Shown here piece after piece: positions 47,873 through 57,921 of a stretch of 64,000 nucleotides of DNA. The stretch is from NCBI GenBank assembly GCA_023014485.1, contig JAJOZX010005777.1, positions 198,501-262,500 of the forward strand, written 5' to 3'. The stretch's first letter is position 1. Every line of letters begins with the position of its first letter. Below the pieces are notes generated by a model. The model saw nothing but the letters and a program-made list of their open reading frames with translations. It had not been told where the DNA came from and made no database searches. The stretch comes from Bathynomus jamesi. Lineage: Eukaryota; Arthropoda; Malacostraca; Isopoda; Cirolanidae. A program made the translations under genes and the position numbers.

Positions 47873-48463
47873 ATGATGACGATGTACAGCCCCCCCATCA
47901 TCGATATCACGGATGAACCCGTTGACCGTGCATCTACAATGCCCATGCCCTCCGATGAACCCTCACCAGCGACACCTGTTGCACGTTCAAAGCGGAGACA
48001 TGATGAAGAGCCCTCCACGTCAGGTACAAAGCGCGTCAGGAATGCACCGGTTGTTAGACCACCAGTAGTAGAGCCCCAGCCCTCTACGTCTTACGCAACA
48101 ACCCACACAGTAGAGCATTCCGCCAATATACCCCCTTGTTCATCCTCCACATCTGCACTCCGTTCTGTTGAGTCTACAGTAATAGGACCCCAACCCTCTA
48201 CGTCTTACGCAACAACCCCCACAGTAGAGCATTCCGCCAATATACCCCCTTATTCATCCTCCACAGCTGCTCCCCGTTCTGTTGAGGAGGGTATAACATT
48301 CGAGTTGGTGCGCACCGCAACCCCTACCCCAGCCTTGCCTAAAAATCGGTATATAGTCAGGGTTGATTCTAGATCCATGTATAGCAACGGTATTGAACAC
48401 GGCCTACGTCGCGTTGTAGAGCGTATTGTAGAGTTTGCCCTTCAGAACCGCGACGAGCGTTAA
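47873..48463 (+). CDS. Ser/Thr/Pro-rich protein with internal duplication (Polinton accessory)
   Basis: Intact 196-codon frame, first in the plus-strand block. Disordered N-terminal two thirds with a basic RSKRRHDEEPSTSGTKRVR patch resembling a nuclear localisation signal. Two tandem copies of about 42 residues (each with PQPSTSYATT and VEHSANIPP). A more ordered C-terminal part ends RYIVRVDSRSMYSNGIEHG...VVERIVEFALQNRDER. I do not recognise the family. Its location at the head of the polymerase block suggests a role in expression or replication, by position only. Confidence 0.6.
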   Translation: MMTMYSPPIIDITDEPVDRASTMPMPSDEPSPATPVARSKRRHDEEPSTSGTKRVRNAPVVRPPVVEPQPSTSYATTHTVEHSANIPPCSSSTSALRSVESTVIGPQPSTSYATTPTVEHSANIPPYSSSTAAPRSVEEGITFELVRTATPTPALPKNRYIVRVDSRSMYSNGIEHGLRRVVERIVEFALQNRDER

Positions 48464-48472
48464 GTCAGGACG

Positions 48473-48583
48473 ATGCTGTCCTTCGGATTCGGGTCAGATG
48501 ATGGCTCTGTAGATGATTTTTGGGTAGTAGTACCATTCAGACGTTTGGTCGCTGAAGATGTAGAGTATATAATAGTCGTATAA
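48473..48583 (+). CDS. 36-residue ORF coupled to the polymerase gene
   Basis: ATG at 48473, TAA at 48581-48583, the last base shared with the polymerase ATG (TAATG). Sequence begins MLSFGFGSDDGSVDDF. Acidic start, hydrophobic end. Too short for a family call. Kept because the overlap mirrors the other gene junctions here. Confidence 0.4.
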   Translation: MLSFGFGSDDGSVDDFWVVVPFRRLVAEDVEYIIVV

Positions 48584-50055
48584 TGCAGGCCTCCCAAAGT
48601 AGTATAGCTTTCAATATGGACAACTTCACGGTAAATATTGACCGTCTATTCCGTGTTGCGGGTCATAGTACCACACCGTATACTCTTAACTTCAATTCTC
48701 AGGCTACTTATAGACGACATATAAACGTCGATCGTGGTTGCGGTTTTATAGCAGTAGTCTTAGCTCGTATGTTTACTGTACTAAATACGAAATCCGAGCA
48801 AATTTGGTTGCCGACGGTCATGGAGCGTGCCCGTAAACTAGCTGTAGACTGTGAACTTGAGTTTGACTGTAACATGGGTCCTGAGGAACTGAGAAGGGTA
48901 GAACAGGAAATGAATGCCCGTATAGTTGTATTTGGACTGGATGAACGTCGTAGAACTGTGTATGTTTTTAAAAGCTGTGTGAGAGATCGTACAAGACCCC
49001 TACTTATTTTAGGACTATTAGGTTCAACATATCTTCCCATCCGTAATATAAGGAGTCTTTACGAGAGTTATGATAAAAGTAGAAAATATGGACATCATGA
49101 TTTGTGTAAGGGGTGTCTCGAGTTTGCGGATGATATAGTGAAACATTGTAAAGAATGTCACATGGTATGTGAGCAGTGTAAAAGCCCCAAATGTGAAAGC
49201 CATGTAGTTGAAGCTGAGAAGGGGGATTGTAACGTGTGTAGACGCACATTTTTCAATAATAGCTGTTTTGAGCTCCATAAATCACTTGGCACGTGCAGGA
49301 AAATGAGAATCTGTGAATGTGGTATGTTTCACATGATGGATAATTGGGGAAAGTTTGAGCATAAATGTGACGAAATTCACTGCTCTACATGCCATGAGAA
49401 ATATAAGGCGGATGGTGTAAAGCATGTGTTATATGAAAGACGCAAAGCCTAAAAACAACCCTTGTATAACTGTGTACTACGATATAAACATACACGAACG
49501 CTGAAACCAAAGGTCATTCCACATTTACTTGTGAGTCAGACTATCTGTGATGAGTGTATGGAGATCGAGTGTGATGAGTGTCACAAATATGGTAAACGGA
49601 CAAACGTTTTTAAAACGAATGTCCATGATAGTCCTGTAAAACTATATGTATCCTATATTGTCAAGTTAGCGGACAAGTTCAAAAAAATGACTATATTCTC
49701 GCCCATAAAATTTGACACAGTTCCTTTATAAGGAGTTGCTTGAGCACGAGTCCTCTGAGATATTTACAGGTGACCCATTGAAAAGAGGCAACAAACTAAT
49801 ACAGATGCAAATAAGAGGTAATGTACAATTTGAAGATACTTTATTATTCACACCCTGCAAATTAGCAAAGCTACCCAAGGTGATGGGGGTAGCAGCTGAA
49901 GTTTCAAAAGGATATTTCCCTTACACATTCCTCACTAGTGAAACTTTAAATTACGTAGGTTTACCTCCACCCAAACATTACTTTAACTATGATTGTATGA
50001 GTACAGATGAACGTGAAGATTTTGATAGATACTACAAGTTTTAATGAACGTAATC
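48583..50055 (+). pseudogene. POLB: Protein-primed DNA polymerase B, N-terminal and exonuclease part
   Basis: The open frame 48583-49452 gives the N-terminal extension (RGCGFIAVVLARMF; FGLDERRRTVYVF) and a zinc-binding Cys region (CKGCLEF, CKECHMVCEQC, CNVCRRTF, CECGMFH, CSTC). Next, near 49480, VYYDIN stands where exonuclease motif I (D-x-E) belongs, with Asn for Glu, and the frame then shifts. 49500-50040 continue with PHLLVSQTICDECM, FTGDP-like and GLPPPKHYFNYDCMS before the hAT insertion at 50064. In relatives the enzyme replicates the genome using a protein primer. Confidence 0.85.
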
Positions 50056-50668
50056 CTTATAATCAAAGGTGGGCACCCGGGCCTCAAAAAGGACCGACGG
50101 TCCCGGTCCCGGTCCTTGCCTCAAACTGGACCGACGGTCCCGGTCACAGTCCTTTCTGAAGATAGGACCTAGGAACGATTCGGTCCTCGGTCCTTATATG
50201 TGAAAAATTTGATTAAAATGAAAAATGAAATTAAAGACACCGGAAATCTTTAATTTTATTAACGTAAATTATAATTAATATAATACATAAATGATGAAAA
50301 AAAGTTATTAAGTTAAATGCTTGAGTTTCCCTTCAAGAAGACTAGCATTTCAAAATGGCTGTCACTGAGCCCTGACCTTTTCGGCTTGAGGACGTCCTTC
50401 CCCAAAGAGAAGAGCCTCTCCACGGCGGCACTGGATGGGATAGGCGTGTTAAACTTGATGAACAAGTCCTTCAACGCCGGGCTGGGGAACGACTCCTTGT
50501 TGAAGATGAAGGGTTTCACAGGCTTTAAAACACACTAAAATCACTAAAAAAGACCGTCCGGAATTGCTTAAAAATGGACCGACTTTCCCGCTCACGGTCC
50601 TTAAAAAGGACCGAGTTCCTGGAATTCGGTCATTTTGGAACTCGGTCCTGCCCACCTTTACTTATAAT
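50056..50668 (-). mobile_element. hAT derivative inserted in the polymerase gene
   Basis: CTTATAAT is duplicated at 50056-50063 and 50661-50668. The 597-bp element between has CAAAGGTGGGCA at the left and the inverse TAAAGGTGGGCA at the right, and subterminal GGACCGACGGTCCCGGTCC repeats. Eight-bp duplication and AAAGGTGGGCA-type ends indicate hAT. Confidence 0.93.
50313..50519 (-). pseudogene. hAT transposase, C-terminal dimerisation domain
   Basis: 68 codons on the minus strand with PIPSSAAVERLFSLGKDVLK and SGLSDSHFEMLVFLKGN, the hAT dimerisation domain (P-S-S-A-x-V-E-R-x-F-S). The rest of the transposase was deleted. Confidence 0.85.
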
Positions 50669-52639
50669 GTAGCTGATGAATGAGCGTTATTGCGTGAATG
50701 ATGTACGCGTGCTTAGAGTATGTTTCCAGGCCTTTAGAAGGATGTACATGTTTCAAATGCGATCCGCTGCAAGTCGCAACCACCATCGCCTCATTATGTT
50801 TTACGGTGTTCAAGAATAACTTCATGCCTAAAGACACCTTAGCCATTATTCACAGAAACAATCCCCGCAGTTATGGGCACAAGGCTATTTACTGGCTCAT
50901 ACACCTACAACAGCAGGCAGGTGTATACATAAAGCATGCCCGCAACACGGGGGAAGTACCCAATAAGGTTAATGGCCGGGTTTTTTGGGTTGATGGTCTA
51001 AGTGAAAACCGTGTCACTGGCGTAAAGACTGTGTACTCCTTTAACGGTTGGTGAGGGCATGGATGTCCCCGTCCTGTGTGGAATCGTGGGATATCGACGG
51101 TAGATCCCCTGCCGACTGTCTTGCGTGGACGCGCACCCGCGATCAACTTATAGGACCCCAGTTCACTTACAAAGTCTTGTGGGAGCATGAGTATGATGCA
51201 CGGATGGATACAGACGGGGTGTACCGTGAAGAAATAAACACGATCAAGCCTTCAATGGTACTGGATCCTCTCAAATGCGGAGATAGCTTGTTCGGTGGGC
51301 GTACAAATCCCTTCAAGCTATACTTTCCGCCTACGGAGGGTGTGAAACTTCACTACTACGATTTCTATTCTTTATACCCCTACGTGATGAGGAACAATCC
51401 GTACCCCGTAGGCGCGCCTGAGAAACTGTGGGCCCTAACCTACCCTCCCTCAACGAATTTTCAAGAAATTTGAACGGGCACTATTTCGGCCTTTCTTTCG
51501 TAGACGTGCTCCCCCCTAGCGATTTATGGATGCCAATCTTACCCGTCGTTATAGATCACAAACTCATGTTTCCCGTGTGTGAAGTGCGCGGAAGAGAACA
51601 ATGATGATTGTGGCCATACACCCCACCAACGCAAAATCAGGTGTATACACAAGCCCTGAGCTAGCCCTAGCCGTTTGCCATGGGTATAGAATAATGAAGA
51701 TACATGAGGTGTGGACGTTTCAGAAGCTACCCAACCTTTTCACACCATATATAAACGCATTTTTTAAGGATAAGTTTGAGGCATCAGGGTATCCGCGAGG
51801 GGTTGAAACCGGACAAAAAAACCTTATATTCAGCGTTACCGCGACCACGAAGGTATACAACTTGATCGTACCCAAATTGTAAAGAATCCTGGCAAGCTCT
51901 TTAGTGCAAAATTGTGCCTAAACAGCCTTTGGGGGAAGTTTGCGCAGAATATCGGTAAAGGAAACGTTTATTTGGCGCAGTTATAGCGAAGTCTGGGATT
52001 ACGCCAACGCACCCGATAAAGAAGTCATGGAGACTGTGAATGTAGGTAATACATAATAAAGTACAACAATACTGAATTGGCCACAGACACATCACGGGTT
52101 ACAAACATTCCTGTAGCCAGCTTCACAACAGCCTATGCCCGCATCAAACTTTGGGTCTATTGCATTCTCTTGGGCGGAGAGTATTGTACGCCAATACAGA
52201 TAGCGTGATATTCACAGCAAGGAGGGGTGAATACATGCCTGCTATTGGGGAGTTCCTCGGTGAGTTAACTGACGAGATCAAGGATGCGTATGGGGACAAC
52301 GCATACGCCGACTCGTTTGTGTCAACAGGGCCAAAAACCTATGGGGTACGGGTGAGAATAGGGGATGAAACGAAGTATATCGTGAAGGCTAAGGGCATCA
52401 CGCTTAACCAAGCGAATCGGCGGGTCGTCAACTTTGATTCGCTGAAGGAGTTAGTGTGCTTGGATGATGAGGGTGATCGGCCGCCCCAACTGACTGTAGG
52501 CACCCACAATTTTCGGGCGCAGAAGCTGGGGGGCGTGAAGGAACTTAGGGGTACAAAGGTGTGCCGTAACACCTATAGGAAACGCTACCAGGTGCCTGGT
52601 ACCTATGACACCGTACCCTTTGGATACCATAATCTTTGA
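50669..52639 (+). pseudogene. POLB: Protein-primed DNA polymerase B, palm/fingers/thumb part
   Basis: Downstream of the hAT insertion: YCVNDVRVL, SYGHKAIYWLIHLQQQAG (exonuclease/TPR region), then motif A YYDFYSLYPYVM (51352-51390), motif B LCLNSLWGKFAQN (about 51915-51950), motif C LYANTDSVIF (52184-52213) and GPKTYGV (KxY, about 52327). Motif C has Asn (AAT, 52193-52195) where the family has catalytic Asp. Frameshifts near 50815, 51050, 51470, 51600 and 51880-52150 break it further. Ends DTVPFGYHNL at 52639. Confidence 0.88.
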
Positions 52640-52884
52640 TATGTCTATTGCTAACTTAATTATTACACGTATTTGTAAATATATACATCTTGATTATTTC
52701 GTTTATTAAATAAATCATGTCTCAACTAACGTTTTACTTTGCGCGTGTACAGTAAAAGTTAAGCTCCGCCCACTGTAAGACCGGCGACGTGAATCACGCC
52801 GCAACCTGAGCAGACCTCTACCTTTTCGTACTCAGATGACCTCTGTATACCCTTGAGCTCAGACGTGTATTCTCTCGCATAGAA

Positions 52885-53391
52885 ATGGCCACCTTTAATA
52901 TCGCGTGTTCAACATTTATTAAGTGGTATTCTGCCAAATGCGTAGATGTAGTGGATACTGAAAAACTTCCTATACCCGCCTCCTTTGCATCTTTTAAGGC
53001 TGCATTGAATCGTGCGAAGGGCCAGGCTATTCAAATACTCTACGGATATTCTGGCGAGGGGGTTGTAGGATTTCGCAGTACAGACGATGTACTGAAGTAT
53101 GTTATAGAACTAAGCTTTATAAAGGCTCACGTGCACTGCGTGGTAGAAGAAGCAACACGATCAGAAGAAAAACAGTTATGGGTAGTGAGTCTTGTGGATG
53201 AGTGGTGTGATAAGCGGTATTATATCATGTTACACCATACCGATTACTCGTACCCTACTACTAAAAATGTAAATCTTGTCATCATGGACACTCTTAAGTA
53301 TTTTTACCACTACATTAATATATATCATGATGAGGTTTGTAGTGAGGTTGTGGCTAATGGGTTGTGTGAGTTTTTAACAGATTTTAGATGA
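52885..53391 (+). CDS. Unrecognised 168-residue Polinton accessory protein
   Basis: Intact frame starting MATFNIACSTFIKWYSAKCV. Mixed alpha/beta composition with blocks ASFKAALNRAKGQAIQILYG, VVGFRSTDDVLKYVIEL and WVVSLVDEWCDKRYYIMLH. Several Cys and His (HVHCVV) but no clear zinc motif. Follows the polymerase by 245 bp on the same strand. It is open although the neighbouring core genes are broken, so it is short enough to have escaped, or still under constraint. I do not know the family. Confidence 0.55.
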   Translation: MATFNIACSTFIKWYSAKCVDVVDTEKLPIPASFASFKAALNRAKGQAIQILYGYSGEGVVGFRSTDDVLKYVIELSFIKAHVHCVVEEATRSEEKQLWVVSLVDEWCDKRYYIMLHHTDYSYPTTKNVNLVIMDTLKYFYHYINIYHDEVCSEVVANGLCEFLTDFR

Positions 53392-53657
53392 GTATCGCCT
53401 GTTAAACAAAAAGGATAAATATGAACATATGTTTCTCTCTAATAGCGCCCCGGTTTATGATGTTTAGGAGTGATAAAACACTTAAAAAATGTTAGTTCGT
53501 GAAAATCCCCCTTTGCAAAAATGTCTGATAAGTATTCGTGGTAGTGATAAAACATTAAAACCGAAATTAATTCTTGTATCGGAAAAAAACATCTGCCCAA
53601 TATAATGGGATACGCCTCGATCAGCGCCGTACACGTTTCATTAGATTATAGTGTGAC

Positions 53658-54050
53658 TCACTCCTCACGGAGCATACGAGTTCGAACAAACCCATTCGTT
53701 TCATCAGGGTAATTCACCCCGCCCGTCGATCCGATCCTACCCGCCTGCCTCCTGTGGCTCATAGTCATCTCAGAGCTTGCGCCGAGTGGTTGTGTCATAG
53801 TCATCTCGATCCGTGTGAATACGATGGAACTCCCTTTGAGAAGCATTCTCAACGCCTCGTACGACGTCTCCGTGACGAAGTCATTGCGCGTATTCAGGCG
53901 AGAAACCGGCACCATTAACTGTTTGAAACGATCTGCAGGCATGCAAGCAAACGTAACGTTATTTAAGTCTTGAGGAGATGCATAAAATCTTCGTGGTGGT
54001 TGAGAGGTGGGCTGAGGACCGTTATAAAATACCAGCTGACGTAGATACAA
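53658..54050 (-). CDS. Unrecognised 130-residue ORF, opposite strand
   Basis: Intact minus frame within the plus block, starting MYLRQLVFYNGPQPTSQPPR and ending VRTRMLREE. Has Pro-rich N-terminus, IVFTRIEMTMTQPLG strand-like segment and an Arg/Gly-rich tail. No similarity recognised. The opposite orientation could be a genuine late gene or chance; the balanced composition favours coding. Confidence 0.45.
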   Translation of the reverse strand: MYLRQLVFYNGPQPTSQPPRRFYASPQDLNNVTFACMPADRFKQLMVPVSRLNTRNDFVTETSYEALRMLLKGSSIVFTRIEMTMTQPLGASSEMTMSHRRQAGRIGSTGGVNYPDETNGFVRTRMLREE

Positions 54051-54160
54051 TAAGAGATGTGATTAGTGACGCTCCTCATATACCATTGTTTGTACACTGA
54101 GTGTAAATAACGAACAACCACGCATTGATATACGACTGATGTGGAAGAACACAGCTGATA

Positions 54161-54538
54161 ATGACGTTCTTGTTCCTACACGAAAGTTTCATCCTCGACA
54201 GAATGTTTGAGATCATCGGCTTCCGTAAGCTGAAGCCTATATTAGACGTGCGTGTTACAGACATGATTTATTTTGACACGGTACTTGAATACGCTTACAC
54301 CGCTCTGCTCGACGGATTTGTTGAATGTAGGAATGAACAGGGGGAGAACGGTCTAGATCTGGATGCATATTTAAAAGGTTTAGATTCTTCGAAATATCCT
54401 GAGCTTTGGTATAAAGCACTTGAGAGGTACAGAGCTGAGCTCGCCTACACTGTTCACCCTGAAGAGCTGTACCTCTATATAGTGGATAGGTGTCGTTACC
54501 ATTTGGTAGAATATTTCCAATCCTGCTATGTTGAGTGA
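54161..54538 (+). CDS. Unrecognised 125-residue Polinton accessory protein
   Basis: Intact frame starting MTFLFLHESFILDRMFEIIG, helical and acidic (DLDAYLKGLDSSKYPELWYK, YRAELAYTVHPEELYLYIVD). Overlaps the next ORF (ATG 54528, stop 54536-54538), as in a coupled viral operon. Family unknown. Confidence 0.5.
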   Translation: MTFLFLHESFILDRMFEIIGFRKLKPILDVRVTDMIYFDTVLEYAYTALLDGFVECRNEQGENGLDLDAYLKGLDSSKYPELWYKALERYRAELAYTVHPEELYLYIVDRCRYHLVEYFQSCYVE

Positions 54539-54791
54539 AGAAGAGTTCACGATTGAAAAGTTCGGGACGTTAAGAAAAAATCCCCGATTGGAAAGGCATG
54601 ATTATAAACTTGTATTTAATGTTGTGGTTAACGATGACATTTTTGTGCGTGCTTTTGATTGTGTTCTAGCTGTACTTAAAGACAACTTGCCCGCCGAGTG
54701 TAAAGTGTGTACAAAAATAGTATTAAACGATATGAAGGCCATTTATGTCGAGTATAGACCGCCGCATCAGTTAAACGGTGGTGATGCTTAG
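54528..54791 (+). CDS. Unrecognised 87-residue Polinton accessory protein
   Basis: Frame MLSEEEFTIEKFGTL...HDYKLVFNVVVNDDIFVRAF...CKVCTKIVLNDMKAIYVEY, a likely small alpha/beta fold with one C-x2-C. Begins 11 bp before the preceding stop, so translation is probably coupled. Last gene of the element on this side. Confidence 0.5.
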   Translation: MLSEEEFTIEKFGTLRKNPRLERHDYKLVFNVVVNDDIFVRAFDCVLAVLKDNLPAECKVCTKIVLNDMKAIYVEYRPPHQLNGGDA

Positions 54792-55230
54792 ACGGTTTTA
54801 CCACATCGTACAAAGTAATGCCGATGTGGATATAGCCTCAATAACATGCGAATTTAGCGTTTTGCACCGTAGAACATAAAGACAATATATATATATATAT
54901 ATATTTCCTGTAATATGATTATACGTTTTGTATATTTCCTGTAATAATATGATTACACGTTTTGCATATTTTGAATATAACTTAATATATATGCGCATTT
55001 TTCTAATATTTTGTTAATACTATGTTTTGTATGATTATATATAATTAATATAACTATATATTTTCCTGTACTATTTTGTTAATACTATGCTTTGTATGAT
55101 TATATATTTTCCGTTCTATTATTTGATCATATATATATATGCCCCATTGTATAGCCATTAATTCATAAACAGAACGTTGTATTGGTGTTTTATTTATTCC
55201 TTGAACACGATTATGTCCATAATATAAATA
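54792..55230. repeat. AT-rich stretch with degenerate tandem repeats
   Basis: TATTTCCTGTAATATGATTA-type units near 54902-54975 and TTTGTTAATACTATG-TTTGTATGATTATA units near 55010 and 55076. (TA)n at 54886-54903. The Polinton right end should lie at its left edge but cannot be pinned down. Confidence 0.5.
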
Positions 55231-55620
55231 AAAATTAAAATAAATGGTGGTACCTGACAACTATCCTCATATAAATTAAAATAAATGGTGGTATTTAGCA
55301 ACTCTCCCTAATAAAGTATAGCTGAACAATTAAAATGCTATCTGGCAACTCAGCAGCCAAATGGTTGAATAATAAGGAATAATTAAATACATGGCGCTAT
55401 CTGGCAACTCAGCCTTCTAAGCCAACTGGCTGTGGCGCCCGCTGGCCCTGGCTGATTAATATATACTTTAATTAAATACATAGCGCAAACTGACAACTCA
55501 ACAATCTAAGTCAACATTAATATAAGGAGTAAATAAATACATGGCGATATCTGACAACTCAGCAGCCAAATGGCTGAATATAAGGAATAATTAAATACAT
55601 GGCGCTATCTGGCTGATTAG
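55230..55620 (-). repeat. Degenerate minisatellite, part of dispersed repeat copy 2
   Basis: At least six imperfect units of ATTAAATACATGGCGCTATC-TGGCAACTCAGC with intervening AAGGAATAATT, spaced 55-90 bp. On the minus strand this forms the 3' part of the dispersed repeat (copy 1 at 33.8 kb has a shorter version). Confidence 0.65.
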
Positions 55621-55980
55621 GTGTCTATAAGAGAGCGGCAGGTGGCTGGAGGAGTCATATGCGTCTGACAGCTGTCAGGCGAACAACACACTCTTCTGGG
55701 CTCCCTCCTTTGGGTTTCTCCACCTTCCTCTCTCTCTTCTGCCCCTTTGGGGGGTGAGGCCTTCCCAACTTCTCCCCCAAAGAGGTTCCCCCTCTTCTGC
55801 CCCTTTGGGGGGTGAGGCCGTCCCACCTTCTCCCTCAAAGAGGCTTTGCAACCTCAATTTGAGGTTGGCAAAGGGGGGTGTCGGGTGCCTTGCAACAAGG
55901 GGGTGGGGGTTGGCACTCTTGCAACATTACGTAACATTTCTGCACTCTGGCATTTTTGTGGGCATACTACTAACCACATT
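55395..55980 (-). repeat. Dispersed repeat, copy 2 (opposite orientation to copy 1)
   Basis: Shares the blocks listed for 33840-34275 in inverse order and orientation, with an extra duplicated GGGGGTGAGGCC-TCCCA segment (55751-55850). The pair brackets the Polinton at a distance, 21 kb apart. Confidence 0.75.
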
Positions 55981-56021
55981 AAATTAAGGGGGGGGGAATG
56001 TTTTCGGTATATATATATATA

Positions 56022-56460
56022 TAGGGTGTCCCAATAAATTTCCCCATTTTTATTTGCCAGTTATTTTATAAGGGATGTATATTTCATTATTGGGGTTTCT
56101 TATTCAGAAAGGTAACAGATTGGGATTTTTATTCCAGATATAACTACACCTTTCTAATCTTTCATTACTTCATAAATAATAGATATTGTATACTAAAGCT
56201 TTTCATTCGCCATTTCATACTTAAAGCAATAACTTTTCAAAGTTTCTACGAAATTAGGAAAAGATGATACCGCTACCAACAGACTAAAGCCTAGTAAGGC
56301 CATAAAAAGCCCTACGAGGCTATAGTTTTTAAGAAAAGCTAAGTCTTGACTAAGCCTCCTTAAGGACCTAGCCAACATGGAGCAATATGGTTGAGCTCTC
56401 AAACAGTGATGCCGCTTTTGCAGCTGTAACAGAAAATCAAGATCGTTGAGTGGCTTCATG
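56022..56460. other. Single mariner-type terminus and unassigned sequence
   Basis: AGGGTGTCCCAATAAATTTCCCC after (TA)n at 56022 looks like a mariner-type end but no partner is found. The minus frame 56459-56193 has no known motif. Confidence 0.35.
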
Positions 56461-56469
56461 TGTAGTGAT

Positions 56470-56590
56470 GTGAGTCGTTTTTTATTGTGTCGTTTTTTTT
56501 GTTTTTTTTGTCGTTTTTTTTGTTTAAAACGAAGATAGTCTGTTTTTTTTGTTTTTTTTGTTTTTTATTGTTTTAAACTTATTCCATATT
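56470..56590. repeat. T-rich low-complexity array
   Basis: Repeated GTCG/TTTTTTTTG units (for example TCGTTTTTTTTGTTTTTTTTG), possibly the end of a hAT-type element starting GATGTGAGTCG. Confidence 0.5.
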
Positions 56591-56784
56591 TTTCTTCCTT
56601 TAATCTAATAAGTATATTAGTATTACCTATAATTTACTATACTACCATGCTTATACGGTTATACCTAGTATATATAGTCATCTTTTAGAAAAACTGAATC
56701 ACGCAAAAAGTATATAATAGAAAGGAAAACAAACCCTCATTTTTTATATGTATATTATTTTTTAACTAGAACATAAAACATTCT

Positions 56785-57370
56785 TCCTCGTTTCAAACAA
56801 TATACATAATTGTGATTGGCAAGAGTACCAGTATATATATTCCAGATAGAAAAGGAAAATATTCACCTTTTTTGAACCTTTTTGTTAACCTAATGTTGTT
56901 TAACCTTCATTTCCATGGAAGAATCATCACTAGATTGGGTAGAGCATATATGCTAGTTTCAATATCACAGGTACTGGTATAATATACATAATCAAAAATA
57001 CATAATACTGGTATAAAACAATATATATAATTGTGATTGGCAAGAATACCAGTGTGTGTATATATATATATATTCCAAATAGAAAAATAAAAAAAAATAA
57101 AAATATTCATCTCTTTCTTTAACCTTTGTGTTAACCTAATGCTGTTTAACTTTCATTATCTGATTCTATTTCCATTGAAGAATCAATATCACTAGATTGA
57201 TTAGAGCATATAGTTTCAATATCACAGGTACTGGTACTTATTGTTATTGCAGATTTGGATGTTGACGAAGCCAATGTAGCACCATGTTTTACTTCACTTT
57301 CTTGGAATTTTGCATTTTGGGATGTAAATACTAGCTTTGCTGCTCTGTCTGTGCTTAATCAGTTTTTTTT
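56785..57370 (-). pseudogene. hAT C-terminal scrap with 210-bp tandem duplication
   Basis: ATAATTGTGATTGGCAAGA begins both copies (about 56808 and 57029) and AATATCACAGGTACTGGTA ends both (about 56962 and 57216). On the minus strand the right copy reads STDRAAKLVFTSQNAKF followed by an acidic Ser-rich end (CSNQSSDIDSSMEIESDNES), like the last residues of a hAT transposase. Weak family call. Confidence 0.45.
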
Positions 57371-57429
57371 GGCTGTATGGATATTACTGTATGTGCTAAA
57401 TGATCTCGGAGGTAATGAAAGGGCGAAAT

Positions 57430-57640
57430 AGAGGTGTATGAGTTTGTGTATGTATATATGTGAGTATGCGTGCGTATGTATCTGGAATTCTGGATGTATG
57501 CATGTGTATGGGGTATATAATAGATATAAATATGTGTATATAAGTATTTATGTATATATTGGTATATATGTATATGGGTGTATGTGTATATATGGATGGT
57601 CTCGGGGGGAAAATATGTCATCGCGGGTCTAAAGGATAGT
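57430..57640. repeat. TATG/GTGTA-rich low-complexity tract
   Basis: Imperfect TATGTGTATA-type repeats; the Tyr/Ile/His-rich frames on both strands are artefacts. Confidence 0.8.
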
Positions 57641-57917
57641 TAAGTGGGAGATTCAAAATCCGAGGCATGGATGGGAGAGTCCTGGAAAGGTTGGACAATG
57701 GGCAGTCAGCTCCCAGCCAGTGTTCTCGCAAGTTTAACGGATCTCAAGATACAAGACTTTCAGTGCAAGAAAGAGACCAGTTTTTTTCTGTAAATAGGCT
57801 GAAAAGGACATTCTATACTGGTACCATATGGCCTATTTTATTATTTATTTATATTTTTATAATATATATCATTGCAAAAGTATACCTTATAATTAAATTG
57901 GCAATATCTATATTAAT

Positions 57918-57921
<4 letters not shown>

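Larger units (their letters stand above)
40800..54791. mobile_element. Polinton/Maverick (adintovirus-like) provirus, degraded
   Basis: About 14 kb holding the full Polinton hallmark set: protease, major capsid protein, penton-like minor capsid protein, integrase, packaging ATPase and protein-primed polymerase B. There are also small accessory genes. Two blocks diverge from about 47.8 kb. Genes overlap by 1-4 bases. Two later transposons (44010-45339, 50064-50660) sit inside genes. Limits given are those of the outermost genes; I did not find terminal inverted repeats or the 6-bp target duplication, so the true ends lie somewhat outside. Confidence 0.92.

Noticed and set aside
56022..56040. 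Complete mariner element at 56 kb
   Set aside because: Only one GGGTGTCCCA end is visible and no transposase sequence follows.
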